NCBI GenBank assembly: GCA_934481385.1
Contig: CAKSPD010000001.1
Coordinates: forward strand, 186,001-250,000
Direction: 5' to 3'
Length of the DNA stretch: 64,000 nt
Source: an uncultured Oscillospiraceae bacterium
GTDB taxonomy: Bacteria > Bacillota > Clostridia > Oscillospirales > Ruminococcaceae
How positions within the stretch are numbered: the stretch's first letter is position 1; each line of letters begins with the position of its first letter. The notes under the pieces were generated by a model. The model did no database searches. It was not told the origin of the DNA and saw only the letters and a program-made list of their open reading frames with translations. Positions 17,855-25,414 of this stretch are shown one piece after another. The position numbers and the translations under genes are program-made.

Positions 17855-17872
17855 GCCCGAATTGTTTCGGGC
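17855..17872 (+). terminator. hairpin after the DUF1540 gene
   Basis: GCCCGAA and TTCGGGC form a 7-bp stem with a 4-base loop eight bases past the stop. The T-rich tail is weak. Confidence 0.55.
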
Positions 17873-17948
17873 TTACATATAAATATGTATATTTTATACA
17901 AAAGGATATGAACTTTGACGTGTAAAACATAAAACTTTTTTCAGGTGC

Positions 17949-17977
17949 TTGCAAAATTCTGCAAAATGAGTTATAAT
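17949..17977 (+). promoter_or_regulatory. promoter of ireB
   Basis: TTGCAA (17949-17954), a 17-base spacer, and TATAAT (17972-17977), about 60 bases before the ireB start. Confidence 0.7.
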
Positions 17978-18037
17978 ATAGCTGTGCCTGATAATTAACT
18001 TTATTACAAGCAATTTTTTAACAGGAGGCTGAAAAGC

Positions 18038-18283
18038 ATGTTAGATAAAACTATGACATTTTCCGTAAACGATGACAGAGAAAGTGAACTTAAAAAAACT
18101 CTCACTATTATCTATGATGCCCTCGTACAAAAAGGATATAACCCCATTAATCAGATTGTAGGATACATTCTTTCTGAAGACCCCACCTACATAACCACTT
18201 ATAACAATGCAAGAAATCTTATCCGCTATATAGACCGAGATGAGCTTTTACAGGTTCTTGTAAAATCATATCTTAATTCATGA
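18038..18283 (+). CDS. ireB: IreB family regulatory phosphoprotein
   Basis: An 81-residue member of the IreB (UPF0297/DUF965) family. In Enterococcus, IreB is phosphorylated by the Ser/Thr kinase IreK and affects cephalosporin resistance. The family sequence is clear: TMTFSVNDDRE at the N-terminus, IYDALVQKGYNPINQIVGYI and SEDPTYITTYNNARNLIRYI in the centre. The AGGAGG-type ribosome site precedes the ATG. In many Firmicutes this gene sits between alaS and ruvX; here it stands alone with its own promoter and a terminator. Confidence 0.93.
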   Translation: MLDKTMTFSVNDDRESELKKTLTIIYDALVQKGYNPINQIVGYILSEDPTYITTYNNARNLIRYIDRDELLQVLVKSYLNS

Positions 18284-18290
18284 TTATATG

Positions 18291-18313
18291 GGGCGGAAAA
18301 TTTTCCGCCCTTT
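18291..18313 (+). terminator. terminator of ireB
   Basis: GGGCGGAAAA (18291-18300) and TTTTCCGCCC (18301-18310) are a perfect 10-bp inverted repeat directly followed by TTT, seven bases past the ireB stop. Confidence 0.7.
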
Positions 18314-18327
18314 CCGGATTTAGTATA

Positions 18328-18366
18328 AGTTTCCGCAAATAATAAATCAGTTTCTGCAAATAATAA
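18328..18366. repeat. two direct repeats upstream of the deacetylase gene
   Basis: Two 18-base copies with one mismatch (AGTTTCCGCAAATAATAA and AGTTTCTGCAAATAATAA) start 21 bases apart. With a spacing of two helical turns they may be a regulator site for the gene that follows. A GCGGA...TCCGC inverted repeat lies just after them. Confidence 0.5.
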
Positions 18367-18416
18367 CAGGGCGGAGGACAATCCGCATAAAAAATTTTTT
18401 TCAGGAACTGTATATT

Positions 18417-19145
18417 ATGAAAAAACAAATTATATCTGTTCTGGCTTCATTTATTACAGCATTATCCGTTACAGGAACAAATGCATTTTCAGCCGGATAC
18501 GGTCAGGGAACTGCTGTTGATGAACATAACTGCCCGACAGGTGCAGTTGAATTCAATTCAGCTTACAGCGATAAGGGAACTTATTCACTTACCGGCGACA
18601 AATCAAGAATTATCATTACTTTTGACCAGGGATATGAAAACGGTTATACTTCAAAAATCCTTGATACCCTGAAAGAAAAAAACGTATCTGCAATATTTTT
18701 CCTAACCGGAGATTATGCAAAAAAGGAAAAGGCACTTGTAAGACGTATGATTGATGAAGGTCATGTACTCGGAAATCATGGTATGACTCACGCAAAAATT
18801 CCAGCTCTTTCACCAGATGAACTAAGAAAAGAAGTTATGTCACTTCATCAGTATGTACTTGATGAATACGGATATGAAATGCAGTATTTCAGATACCCCT
18901 GCGGTGAATATTCTGAAGAAACAATCGAACAGCTCCGCAGTCTTGGATATAAGACACTTTTCTGGAGCTTCGCATATGTCGACTGGAAAACAGACAGTCA
19001 GCCGTCACTTGATGAGGGATTTAAAAAACTCACCGAATCAGCTCATGGCGGTGAAATTCTTCTGCTCCATTCCGTATCAGCTACAAATGCCGAAATCTTA
19101 GGCGATGTTATAGACAGCCTGAGAGCAAAAGGATTTAAAATCTGA
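18417..19145 (+). CDS. pdaA: PdaA-type polysaccharide deacetylase
   Basis: A 242-residue exported NodB-fold deacetylase. Residues 1-25 form a signal peptide. The catalytic and metal motifs are all present: TFDQGYENGYT (the PdaA form of motif 1, about residue 64), NHGMTH (metal histidines), RYPCGEYS, WSFAYVDW and LLHSVS. In Bacillus PdaA acts on spore cortex peptidoglycan, removing the N-acetyl group of muramic acid before lactam formation. The ORF starts at an ATG 36 bases after an AT-rich tract with no perfect Shine-Dalgarno (CAGGAAC about 11 bases upstream). It is a single gene with a strong terminator. Activity on vegetative wall is the alternative. Confidence 0.82.
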   Translation: MKKQIISVLASFITALSVTGTNAFSAGYGQGTAVDEHNCPTGAVEFNSAYSDKGTYSLTGDKSRIIITFDQGYENGYTSKILDTLKEKNVSAIFFLTGDYAKKEKALVRRMIDEGHVLGNHGMTHAKIPALSPDELRKEVMSLHQYVLDEYGYEMQYFRYPCGEYSEETIEQLRSLGYKTLFWSFAYVDWKTDSQPSLDEGFKKLTESAHGGEILLLHSVSATNAEILGDVIDSLRAKGFKI

Positions 19146-19160
19146 AATTATTTTTCAGTA

Positions 19161-19190
19161 ACGGATTCCCGTACGGGAATCCGTTTTTTT
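19161..19190 (+). terminator. terminator of the deacetylase gene
   Basis: A perfect 24-base palindrome (arms ACGGATTCCCGT) followed by six T residues, placed 15 bases after the stop. It can also end the convergent NUDIX gene. Confidence 0.9.
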
Positions 19191-19617
19191 AATTAAACTC
19201 ACATTTTATAAAACGCATAATATGCTCATAGTCAAGTGCAACATCATTTCTGAGATGCTCACTTACACTTTCAACAAGCCTTTCAGGACGAACCCACATG
19301 TAATCTCCATGTTCCGTACTGAGTGATACCATATCATGATTTGAAGTGCAGAGATAGAATATTACAATTATATTCTCTGTTTCTGAGATAATAAAACTGG
19401 AGGCATGTGTTATCTTCTTTACCTTGACATTAAGTCCGGTTTCTTCATATACCTCACGTTCAAGGGCATTTTCAGGAGATTCCCCGAATTTTATTCTTCC
19501 GCCCGGAAATTCCCATTCATTTGCTCCGACTGTTTCAAATTCCGAACGCTTTAAAACAAGTATTCTGCCACGACAGCATACTATTCCTTTAACTTCCGTT
19601 ACAATTTTTTTATCCAT
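19189..19617 (-). CDS. NUDIX hydrolase
   Basis: A 142-residue NUDIX protein hydrolysing a nucleoside diphosphate linked to another group. The Nudix box is complete: G-x5-E in GRIKFGE, then REVYEETGL (residues about 40-62). The N-terminal VTEVKGIVCCRGRILVLKRS is typical of MutT-like members. Substrate (8-oxo-dGTP, NDP-sugar or other) cannot be told from sequence. The ATG at 19617 has GGAGTGA upstream. It is convergent with the deacetylase gene and downstream of a DUF1836 gene by 63 bases. Confidence 0.9.
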   Translation of the reverse strand: MDKKIVTEVKGIVCCRGRILVLKRSEFETVGANEWEFPGGRIKFGESPENALEREVYEETGLNVKVKKITHASSFIISETENIIVIFYLCTSNHDMVSLSTEHGDYMWVRPERLVESVSEHLRNDVALDYEHIMRFIKCEFN

Positions 19618-19680
19618 AAAGCTTATTCACTCCATAATTAATTCTGCTGATTACTATTGTTCAAAATTTCATTTTGATTG

Positions 19681-20250
19681 TTATATCAATGTTTTTCTGA
19701 GTTCAGATTCCATTTCAGATTTAAGATAGGAACTGCGGTAAGCGAGTATCATTACCAGCATAGCCTTGCGGAGTTTATCATCTCCATATTTTATATCCCT
19801 TGCAGAATGACGGACTGCCTCGTCAATAACTTCTTTAAGCGATTCCTTTTCAAAAGCACCGTTATCCTCTGCATCGAATATTATATGACACAGGATATTA
19901 TATAATATCACATCATCTATAATATCATCAGAGCTGTCCTCAACATCACCGTTGACATATGTCATAAGATTTGCAATATCTTCAAGTTTCATAACTCCTC
20001 TCAGCATATTTATGAGAATAATTCTTATAATCTGTCTTTGGCGGTATTTTTTTCCTATTGTTGATGATACCCAGCCACGTTTTATCCAGTTCTGAATTGT
20101 TGAACCTTCTATTCCTGTAAGCTTTGAAAGCTGTGAAAGGGTTAAACCTCCCGTAGCCTCAAGCACCGGAGAAATAGCAGAAAAGGCATTATTTCTGATT
20201 TGTTCGCTGTATTTCAAAGTAGTACCGGGAATAATTCTCACAGCGTTCAT
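19681..20250 (-). CDS. DUF1836 family putative regulator
   Basis: A 189-residue protein with a MerR-like helix-turn-helix near residues 37-60 (LSQLSKLTGIEGSTIQNWIKRGWV) followed by KYRQRQIIRIILINMLRGVM, the DUF1836 signature. The C-terminal 100 residues are helical and acidic. The likely role is DNA binding; the target is unknown. AAGGAGGT precedes the ATG directly. A perfect 16-bp palindrome overlaps its promoter, consistent with autoregulation. Confidence 0.82.
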   Translation of the reverse strand: MNAVRIIPGTTLKYSEQIRNNAFSAISPVLEATGGLTLSQLSKLTGIEGSTIQNWIKRGWVSSTIGKKYRQRQIIRIILINMLRGVMKLEDIANLMTYVNGDVEDSSDDIIDDVILYNILCHIIFDAEDNGAFEKESLKEVIDEAVRHSARDIKYGDDKLRKAMLVMILAYRSSYLKSEMESELRKTLI

Positions 20251-20274
20251 ACCTCCTTGTCTAACGATGATATG

Positions 20275-20303
20275 ATTATATCATAAGTTCATATGAACTT
20301 CAA
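20275..20303 (-). promoter_or_regulatory. promoter of the DUF1836 gene with overlapping palindrome
   Basis: On the minus strand TTGAAG (20298-20303) and TATAAT (20275-20280) are 17 bases apart. The perfect palindrome AAGTTCATATGAACTT at 20285-20300 lies in the spacer and reaches into the -35 box, the position of a repressor operator. Confidence 0.65.
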
Positions 20304-20458
20304 ATGCCGTCTGATGTCACTTTTTGTCGTTTCAGGCAATTTTTTCAATATATATCCATTATTCTCACTTGTTTTCCTGTTTTTGCATTTTTTCATAAAA
20401 ATTATAATTACCGCATATATATTGACTGTATAGCTGTTATTAAAGGAGTGAGAATATT

Positions 20459-20746
20459 TTGAACAAATCAGACGAACAAAGACCGGTAATTTTAGGAGAA
20501 TACATTATTGAAAACAAAGCTACTGTAAGAGCTGCTGCCAGATATTTCGGAATCTCCAAAAGTACCGTACATAAAGATGTAAAGGAACGGCTTCCTGAAA
20601 TAAACAAACAACTTGCGGGAGAAGTAAAAAGTATACTTGAAATAAATAAAAAGGAACGTCATATCCGTGGCGGTATGGCTACAAAAATGAAATATCAGCG
20701 TATTGCGGAAGAAATGAAGAAACGCAAATCCGAACACGCTTTCTGA
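20459..20746 (+). CDS. spoIIID: sporulation transcription regulator SpoIIID
   Basis: A 95-residue SpoIIID, the mother-cell DNA-binding protein that acts after sigma-E and before sigma-K in sporulation. The helix-turn-helix is AAARYFGISKSTVHKDVKER (residues about 22-41), followed by LPEINKQLAGEVKSIL and the conserved basic stretch HIRGGMATKMKYQ. The start is a TTG at 20459 with AAAGGAGTGAG upstream. It is monocistronic, with a strong hairpin 12 bases past the stop. Its presence indicates an endospore programme in this organism. Confidence 0.95.
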   Translation: MNKSDEQRPVILGEYIIENKATVRAAARYFGISKSTVHKDVKERLPEINKQLAGEVKSILEINKKERHIRGGMATKMKYQRIAEEMKKRKSEHAF

Positions 20747-20758
20747 ATAAAAAACAAC

Positions 20759-20786
20759 GACTGCCCTGTTTATTAACAGGGCAGTC
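20759..20786 (+). terminator. hairpin after spoIIID
   Basis: GACTGCCCTGTT (20759-20770) pairs perfectly with AACAGGGCAGTC (20775-20786) over a TATT loop, placed 12 bases past the spoIIID stop. The following sequence is A/T rich but has no T-run. Confidence 0.65.
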
Positions 20787-20792
20787 AAATCT

Positions 20793-20898
20793 ATATTAAA
20801 GCGAAAAATTAAATTACACTGCCCTGAAGCTGTTCACGGGCAGTTTATGCCACTTCAAAGCATATAAAACTGCAAAATTTAATCTTTCGCTATAATAT
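20793..20898. repeat. 106-base imperfect inverted-repeat element with nested hairpin
   Basis: The 324-base gap between spoIIID and the VWA gene holds this element. The first 23 bases and the last 23 bases are inverted copies with two mismatches (core AGCGAAA...ATTAAATT). Inside lies a second hairpin, ACTGCCC (20818-20824) with GGGCAGT (20838-20844), whose core repeats the stem sequence of the spoIIID terminator. It could be a small non-autonomous mobile element (MITE-like) or a folded RNA. No open frame fits in it. The rest of the gap is AT-rich and contains the promoter of the next gene. Confidence 0.55.
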
Positions 20899-20993
20899 TT
20901 TATGCTGTTTTTTGCTTTTTGCAACATGTAATTTTTGTCAGATTTTTGTAACCATTTAAAATTTTTCTGTAAAAATATGTAATTTTTCTGTTA

Positions 20994-21022
20994 TTGCATT
21001 TCAGGTCTGCCTCTGGTATAAT
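20994..21022 (+). promoter_or_regulatory. promoter of the VWA lipoprotein gene
   Basis: TTGCAT (20994-20999), 17-base spacer, TATAAT (21017-21022), about 49 bases before the start codon. Confidence 0.7.
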
Positions 21023-21070
21023 TTATTCAGAAAATATATTATAATATTATTTATAAAGGAGGCTTAATTT

Positions 21071-22432
21071 ATGAAAAAAAGAATTAAAATATCTGCACTC
21101 TCCGCATCATGTATGCTTTTAATGACACTATTTACAGGTTGCGGTTCAGCAGATAATGGTGATATGTTCTCAATGAGTTCAGCGGTAAAAAGTGCTGATG
21201 AGGGTTCTGCTGAGGCTGTCGCAAAAGATGAAGGTTCTGCCGAAATAGCAGAAGAAGCAGAAGTTCCGGACGCTGATACAGCATTGAAAAAAGCCGATGA
21301 TGCTGTTGCTGATATTGCAGAGGGTGCAGAAGATGTTTCTGTTGTTCCTGAAGAAGATATAATCATAGATGAAGAATATACAATCAATGAAAATGGTGAT
21401 ACAAATCAGGCAGGACTCCTTACAGCAGGAAGATGGAACGACAATCAGAACTGGGGATTTTTTCAGAATCTTATAAATACCGGAACAATAGAATTTCCAG
21501 TATTCGATATAAATCCTGTAAACCGCACGGAAGTCAATGTTAAAAGTGAATCAGGTGAACCGTCTGTAAATGCAAAAGCTGAACTTCTTTCATCAGACGG
21601 TTCTGTAATATGGACTTCATTAACTGATAAAAACGGAAAAGCATATCTCTTTTACGAAAAAGATAATCTCCCCGAAAAAGTCCGTATATCATTCGGAGAG
21701 GATTCACAGGAATATGCAATAGAAATCAATAACCATAATTCTGACGGACAGGGCTCATCTGCAACTCCTGTTTCAGAAAGCACTGATATAACATTCAGTT
21801 CACAGGGAGAATTATATCCGGCAACTGATATTATGTTTATTGTTGATTCAACAGGTTCAATGTCTGATGAAATGCTTTTCCTGCAAAGTGAATTTTCAGC
21901 AATTGCACAGGAAACCGGCACAGATAATATAAGATATTCTGTAAATTTCTATCGTGACATAGGCGATGAATATGTTACAAAATGCTTTGATTTTACTGAT
22001 GACATATCATCACTTCAGGAAACTTTAAACAGTGAACGTGCTGACGGTGGCGGAGATACTCCGGAGGCTGTAACAGAAATTCTCGATGAAACAATGAATA
22101 AATCTGACTGGGGCGAAAAATCCGTAAAACTTGCATTTATGATTTTTGATGCTCCCCCTCACAGTGACCGCAATGACCTTGATGTACTTAACAATGCAAT
22201 AAAAACCGCATCTGAAAGGGGTATAAGAATTATCCCCGTAGTATCTTCAAACTCTGAACGTAATACAGAACTTTTCGGACGTGCTTTAAGTATCTGCACA
22301 AACGGTGAATATGTTTTTCTTACAGATGATTCAGGCATAGGCGGTTCACACCTTGAACCAATTATAGGCGACTATCAGGTTGAAAAACTTTATGATATAA
22401 TCATCAAGATTATAGATGAATACAAACAGTAA
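21071..22432 (+). CDS. lipoprotein with von Willebrand factor A domain
   Basis: A 453-residue surface lipoprotein. The lipobox LFTGC puts the lipidated Cys at residue 24. Residues 30-115 are an Ala/Glu/Asp-rich low-complexity stalk. Residues about 155-240 look like a beta-sandwich (NAKAELLSSDGSVIWTSLTD). The VWA domain runs from about 253 to 450, with the metal-ion site DSTGSMS (about 259-265) and a later DGGGDTPEA loop (about 324), so all MIDAS elements appear intact. VWA domains bind protein or matrix ligands through a divalent metal. The ligand is unknown. A single-gene unit with its own promoter and terminator. Confidence 0.85.
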   Translation: MKKRIKISALSASCMLLMTLFTGCGSADNGDMFSMSSAVKSADEGSAEAVAKDEGSAEIAEEAEVPDADTALKKADDAVADIAEGAEDVSVVPEEDIIIDEEYTINENGDTNQAGLLTAGRWNDNQNWGFFQNLINTGTIEFPVFDINPVNRTEVNVKSESGEPSVNAKAELLSSDGSVIWTSLTDKNGKAYLFYEKDNLPEKVRISFGEDSQEYAIEINNHNSDGQGSSATPVSESTDITFSSQGELYPATDIMFIVDSTGSMSDEMLFLQSEFSAIAQETGTDNIRYSVNFYRDIGDEYVTKCFDFTDDISSLQETLNSERADGGGDTPEAVTEILDETMNKSDWGEKSVKLAFMIFDAPPHSDRNDLDVLNNAIKTASERGIRIIPVVSSNSERNTELFGRALSICTNGEYVFLTDDSGIGGSHLEPIIGDYQVEKLYDIIIKIIDEYKQ

Positions 22433-22437
22433 AAAAC

Positions 22438-22470
22438 AAAACGGCGGAATTTTAAATTCTGCCGTTTTTT
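22438..22470 (+). terminator. terminator of the VWA gene
   Basis: AAACGGCGGAATTT pairs with AAATTCTGCCGTTT with one G-T pair, followed by TTTTT. Confidence 0.85.
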
Positions 22471-22484
22471 AATATCATAAATAA

Positions 22485-22582
22485 AAAAGTTTTTTGGTCA
22501 AGCTTTTTTTCAAAAAAGCTTGTGGGGGAGGTTTGGAGGGGGCAAAGCCCTCTCCAACAAAAAACAAAACCCTCTCCAACAA
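22485..22582. repeat. intergenic repeat-like element with two hairpins
   Basis: AAGCTTTTTTTCAAAAAAGCTT-type inverted repeat is followed by a G-rich tract, a GGAGGGGGC/GCCCTCTCC hairpin and a duplicated CCCTCTCCAACAAAAA. The base composition (G-runs in an otherwise AT-rich region) is unlike its surroundings. The form resembles dispersed intergenic repeats of clostridial genomes. It lies between two convergent genes. An open frame of about 60 codons crosses it but has no ribosome site. Confidence 0.5.
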
Positions 22583-22585
22583 AAA

Positions 22586-24220
22586 TCAATCAAAATTTTT
22601 CGCATACTGGAAATTTACAGACTGCGAAAAAGGTTCATATAAAATATCAGTATTTTCCGATTTCATTACAAGATAGGTATTTTTATAAAATACCGGAATA
22701 TAACAATACTGGCTGAGAATATCCCTCTCTATATCAGAAAACGCTATTACATAATCCTGTGCATCAGCAATGCCTGAAAGATTTATTACAGACTGTTTTG
22801 TATCATCATTTATACTGAAATACGGATTATCAGAAAATTTATATAAAAATGAAATTCCGCTGTTATAGTCTGCTGTAACAGGATATAATGCAAGAGAATA
22901 ATCTCCTCTTTCAAGACGTGAATAAAAATCAGATTCCGTAACTTCTTCAACACCGATATATATTCCGAGCAGGTCACTCCATTGCTGTGAAAGAACATGA
23001 AGTTCATCGGGATTTACACTTTCATTGCATACAAGAATTTTAGCAGGTTCAAATGTTTCACGGTTAAGTTCTGATTTTGCCTTGCCGAGATATTCAAGAG
23101 CCTTTTCCTTATTATATTCAGAAAGACTGCTGTCTGCTGAAAGTTCTCTGTAACTTCTTCCGAGAAGTGTTACCGCAGGAGCAATAAGACCTCCTGCCAT
23201 TTCAACATCATTATCAATTTTTTCCTTTGCAGATTCACGGTTTATTCCATATGCAAGAGCTTTTCTGAGATTTTCATTTGAATAGATTTCATCTTTCGGA
23301 TTGAATATAATTCCGAGAGTAATTGAACGGTAAGCATCATATGAATATTTTTTCTTTTCAAATCTGTTATCAAATTCAAGAGTGCTTATGCAATCCAAAT
23401 CACTGGAAATAAATTCGGAATTTATATCTTCCTGAGAATCCTCTATACTGAAACTGAGATAAGACGGATAAACTTTATCATACTGACTGTTTACGCTGTT
23501 GCGTTTCATATACAGAATATTATGACTTCCATAAGGGTCATAAAACCACTGACGCATAAAAAATGCACCGTTGGAAATAACAGAATCTTCATCAAGACCA
23601 TATCTTCCCTTTGTACTGTAAAAAAATTCTTCATTGCAGGGAAGTGCAGGAGTAGTTGTAAGAAGTTTCAGAAAATCTGCACTTGAATGTTCAAGATTAA
23701 AAACAAGTGTATAATCATCTTCGGCATAAACTCCTATTTCTTCCGGTGACAATTTACCTGCCATTATTTTTTCACTGTTCTTTATACAGATAAAGTTTCC
23801 GGCAAGTTCAGACCTTGTTTCCGGATTAAAAAGTCTTTGAAATGCAAAAACATAGTCATGAGCTGTAACAGGAAAATATTCACCTTCACTGTAATCCTCA
23901 TCACCGTCAATATCCCTGAACCAGTAATTATCTTTACGCAGTCTGAAAGTATATGAAAGACCGTCATCAGAAATTTCATAGCTTTCTGCGTTGTCATTTA
24001 TAACAGAACCCTCGGAATCAAGAGCAAGAAGTCCGCTGAACATATTTGAAATTACTGTCCTTGATGATACATCATCAGCAATCTGAGGGTCAAGGCTCTG
24101 GGGATTTTTATATAATGAAGCGTCAAACATTTCACCGCTTCCGTCATTTGTATCACTTCCGCAGGATACAGAAAATGACATTAAAAAGGCAAGAGTTAAA
24201 ATAAGGGCTGATTTTTTCAA
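22586..24220 (-). CDS. oligopeptide-binding lipoprotein (OppA/SBP_bac_5 family)
   Basis: A 544-residue extracellular solute-binding lipoprotein of an ABC importer type, binding oligopeptides. The lipobox (FSVSC) puts the lipidated Cys at residue 20. Family blocks are NPQSLDPQIADDVSSRTVIS at the N-terminus, DYVFAFQRLFNPETRS, NLEHSSADFLKLLTTTPALP and LRKALAYGINRESAKEKI in the centre. Permease and ATPase genes are not adjacent, so it is an orphan binding protein. The next gene upstream, 24 bases away, is the VanY-like gene on the same strand, so both may be co-transcribed and used at the wall. The ligand could be wall-derived peptide; this is inference. Confidence 0.9.
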   Translation of the reverse strand: MKKSALILTLAFLMSFSVSCGSDTNDGSGEMFDASLYKNPQSLDPQIADDVSSRTVISNMFSGLLALDSEGSVINDNAESYEISDDGLSYTFRLRKDNYWFRDIDGDEDYSEGEYFPVTAHDYVFAFQRLFNPETRSELAGNFICIKNSEKIMAGKLSPEEIGVYAEDDYTLVFNLEHSSADFLKLLTTTPALPCNEEFFYSTKGRYGLDEDSVISNGAFFMRQWFYDPYGSHNILYMKRNSVNSQYDKVYPSYLSFSIEDSQEDINSEFISSDLDCISTLEFDNRFEKKKYSYDAYRSITLGIIFNPKDEIYSNENLRKALAYGINRESAKEKIDNDVEMAGGLIAPAVTLLGRSYRELSADSSLSEYNKEKALEYLGKAKSELNRETFEPAKILVCNESVNPDELHVLSQQWSDLLGIYIGVEEVTESDFYSRLERGDYSLALYPVTADYNSGISFLYKFSDNPYFSINDDTKQSVINLSGIADAQDYVIAFSDIERDILSQYCYIPVFYKNTYLVMKSENTDILYEPFSQSVNFQYAKNFD

Positions 24221-24244
24221 CTTTTCTGATACTCCTGAAAAAAA

Positions 24245-25258
24245 TTAATTAAGTGTGACCGTAACTATAAAACCGTCTGTGTTGTTGCCTGATATTGTAT
24301 AGGTTTTGTCTGACGGAACAGGGACTTCCGTAACGCTGTTTTCATTTGCAGAAACATAATATATATTATAACTTTTTGTACCGTCAGTAACTTTAAGAGG
24401 TGTATCCTTATTGTATGATTTTATATTTTCGATATACTCCTCAAGAGTAAGATTATTCTGTGCCATATATATAGCATGCGGTACACCGACATATCTGAAT
24501 CTGTAAGTGCTTGAAGGTATACCTGTTATTAAATCCTTGCTTACAGGGTATCTCAATATAAAGCCGTAATTCTGCATATTGTCATAAATCCATGAATAAT
24601 CGCCCTCATCAAGAAGATAATATGAAGTTCCGTCTGCCGGAAAAGAACCGAGTGCAAAACTGCGGGCAGTATTATAATCAGAATAACCGCCTGTAACATC
24701 AGTTTTATTTCCGCTTACCTGCTTGTCCTGTTCTTCTTTTGAACGATAAGCATCTATTACACGTATATCATTATTATTCTTTTCCTTATGAAAAGCCTCC
24801 ATCATAGCATTAAGCTGATTTATAACATTGCTTTCGAGTGAAACTTCCATATCCTTAACAGTATAATATTCATTTTTGTGGCTGTATATATCAACAATAT
24901 CCAAATCCTCAGTAAATTTGTATTCATATGTTTTATTTACAAGCACAAGGTCACCCTTGCTGATTTCAGAATATTCAAGTTTCTGAACAGTATAGCCTGA
25001 ATTTTCAGTAGCAGGCTGAGTTGCTGAAGTTTCAGAAGTTATTTCTGAAACAGGGAGAGATGTATTTTCAGTCTGAGTCTGAACGGACTCTGACGATATT
25101 TCAGATGAGCTTTCATTATTTTTATCCGAACAGCTTCCTATGCATGAAACAAGCATAACAATTATAATTATAAAAACAACTCCGACAGCAATAATTCTGT
25201 CATATCGGAGCTTATAACGCTTCTTTTTTCCTTTTCCGCCCGTACGGCTGGTACTCAT
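24245..25258 (-). CDS. VanY-like protein with lost catalytic residues
   Basis: A 337-residue protein with a basic N-terminus, one membrane segment at about 25-45, a Ser/Thr/Glu linker to about 95 and a D-Ala-D-Ala carboxypeptidase (VanY/peptidase M15B) fold from about 120 on. The family frame is clear: DAYRSKEEQ, the SWIYDNMQNYGFILRYP block and FRYVGVPHA. The zinc and catalytic positions are replaced, however: SxHxxGxAxD reads SDYNTARSFA and the ExWH before FRYVG reads STYR. Loss of both His, the Asp and the Glu makes carboxypeptidase activity unlikely. It may bind wall peptides without cutting them. RBS AAAGGAAG precedes the ATG. Confidence 0.85.
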   Translation of the reverse strand: MSTSRTGGKGKKKRYKLRYDRIIAVGVVFIIIIVMLVSCIGSCSDKNNESSSEISSESVQTQTENTSLPVSEITSETSATQPATENSGYTVQKLEYSEISKGDLVLVNKTYEYKFTEDLDIVDIYSHKNEYYTVKDMEVSLESNVINQLNAMMEAFHKEKNNNDIRVIDAYRSKEEQDKQVSGNKTDVTGGYSDYNTARSFALGSFPADGTSYYLLDEGDYSWIYDNMQNYGFILRYPVSKDLITGIPSSTYRFRYVGVPHAIYMAQNNLTLEEYIENIKSYNKDTPLKVTDGTKSYNIYYVSANENSVTEVPVPSDKTYTISGNNTDGFIVTVTLN

Positions 25259-25347
25259 AAAAAAACTTCCTTTCCTGAAAATTAATTATTCTTCAATTAT
25301 ATCATAAAAAAATCGTGTTGTAAACAGTATTTTTTAAAAAATCCTGC

Positions 25348-25376
25348 TTGATTTTTCAGGAAGTATGGGATATAAT
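25348..25376 (+). promoter_or_regulatory. promoter of the TSCPD-YdcF pair
   Basis: TTGATT (25348-25353), 17-base spacer, TATAAT (25371-25376), about 39 bases before the start. Confidence 0.65.
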
Positions 25377-25414
25377 AATAGTATATAATAAAAAAGAAAG
25401 GAATGATATTTTTT

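Noticed and set aside
20492..20788. Open frame opposite spoIIID
   Set aside because: It mirrors a well-supported gene in the other strand and includes the terminator hairpin; no ribosome site.
22494..22676. Open frame of 60 codons over the G-rich repeat
   Set aside because: It crosses the hairpins of the repeat and the end of the convergent gene, has no ribosome site and low-complexity product.
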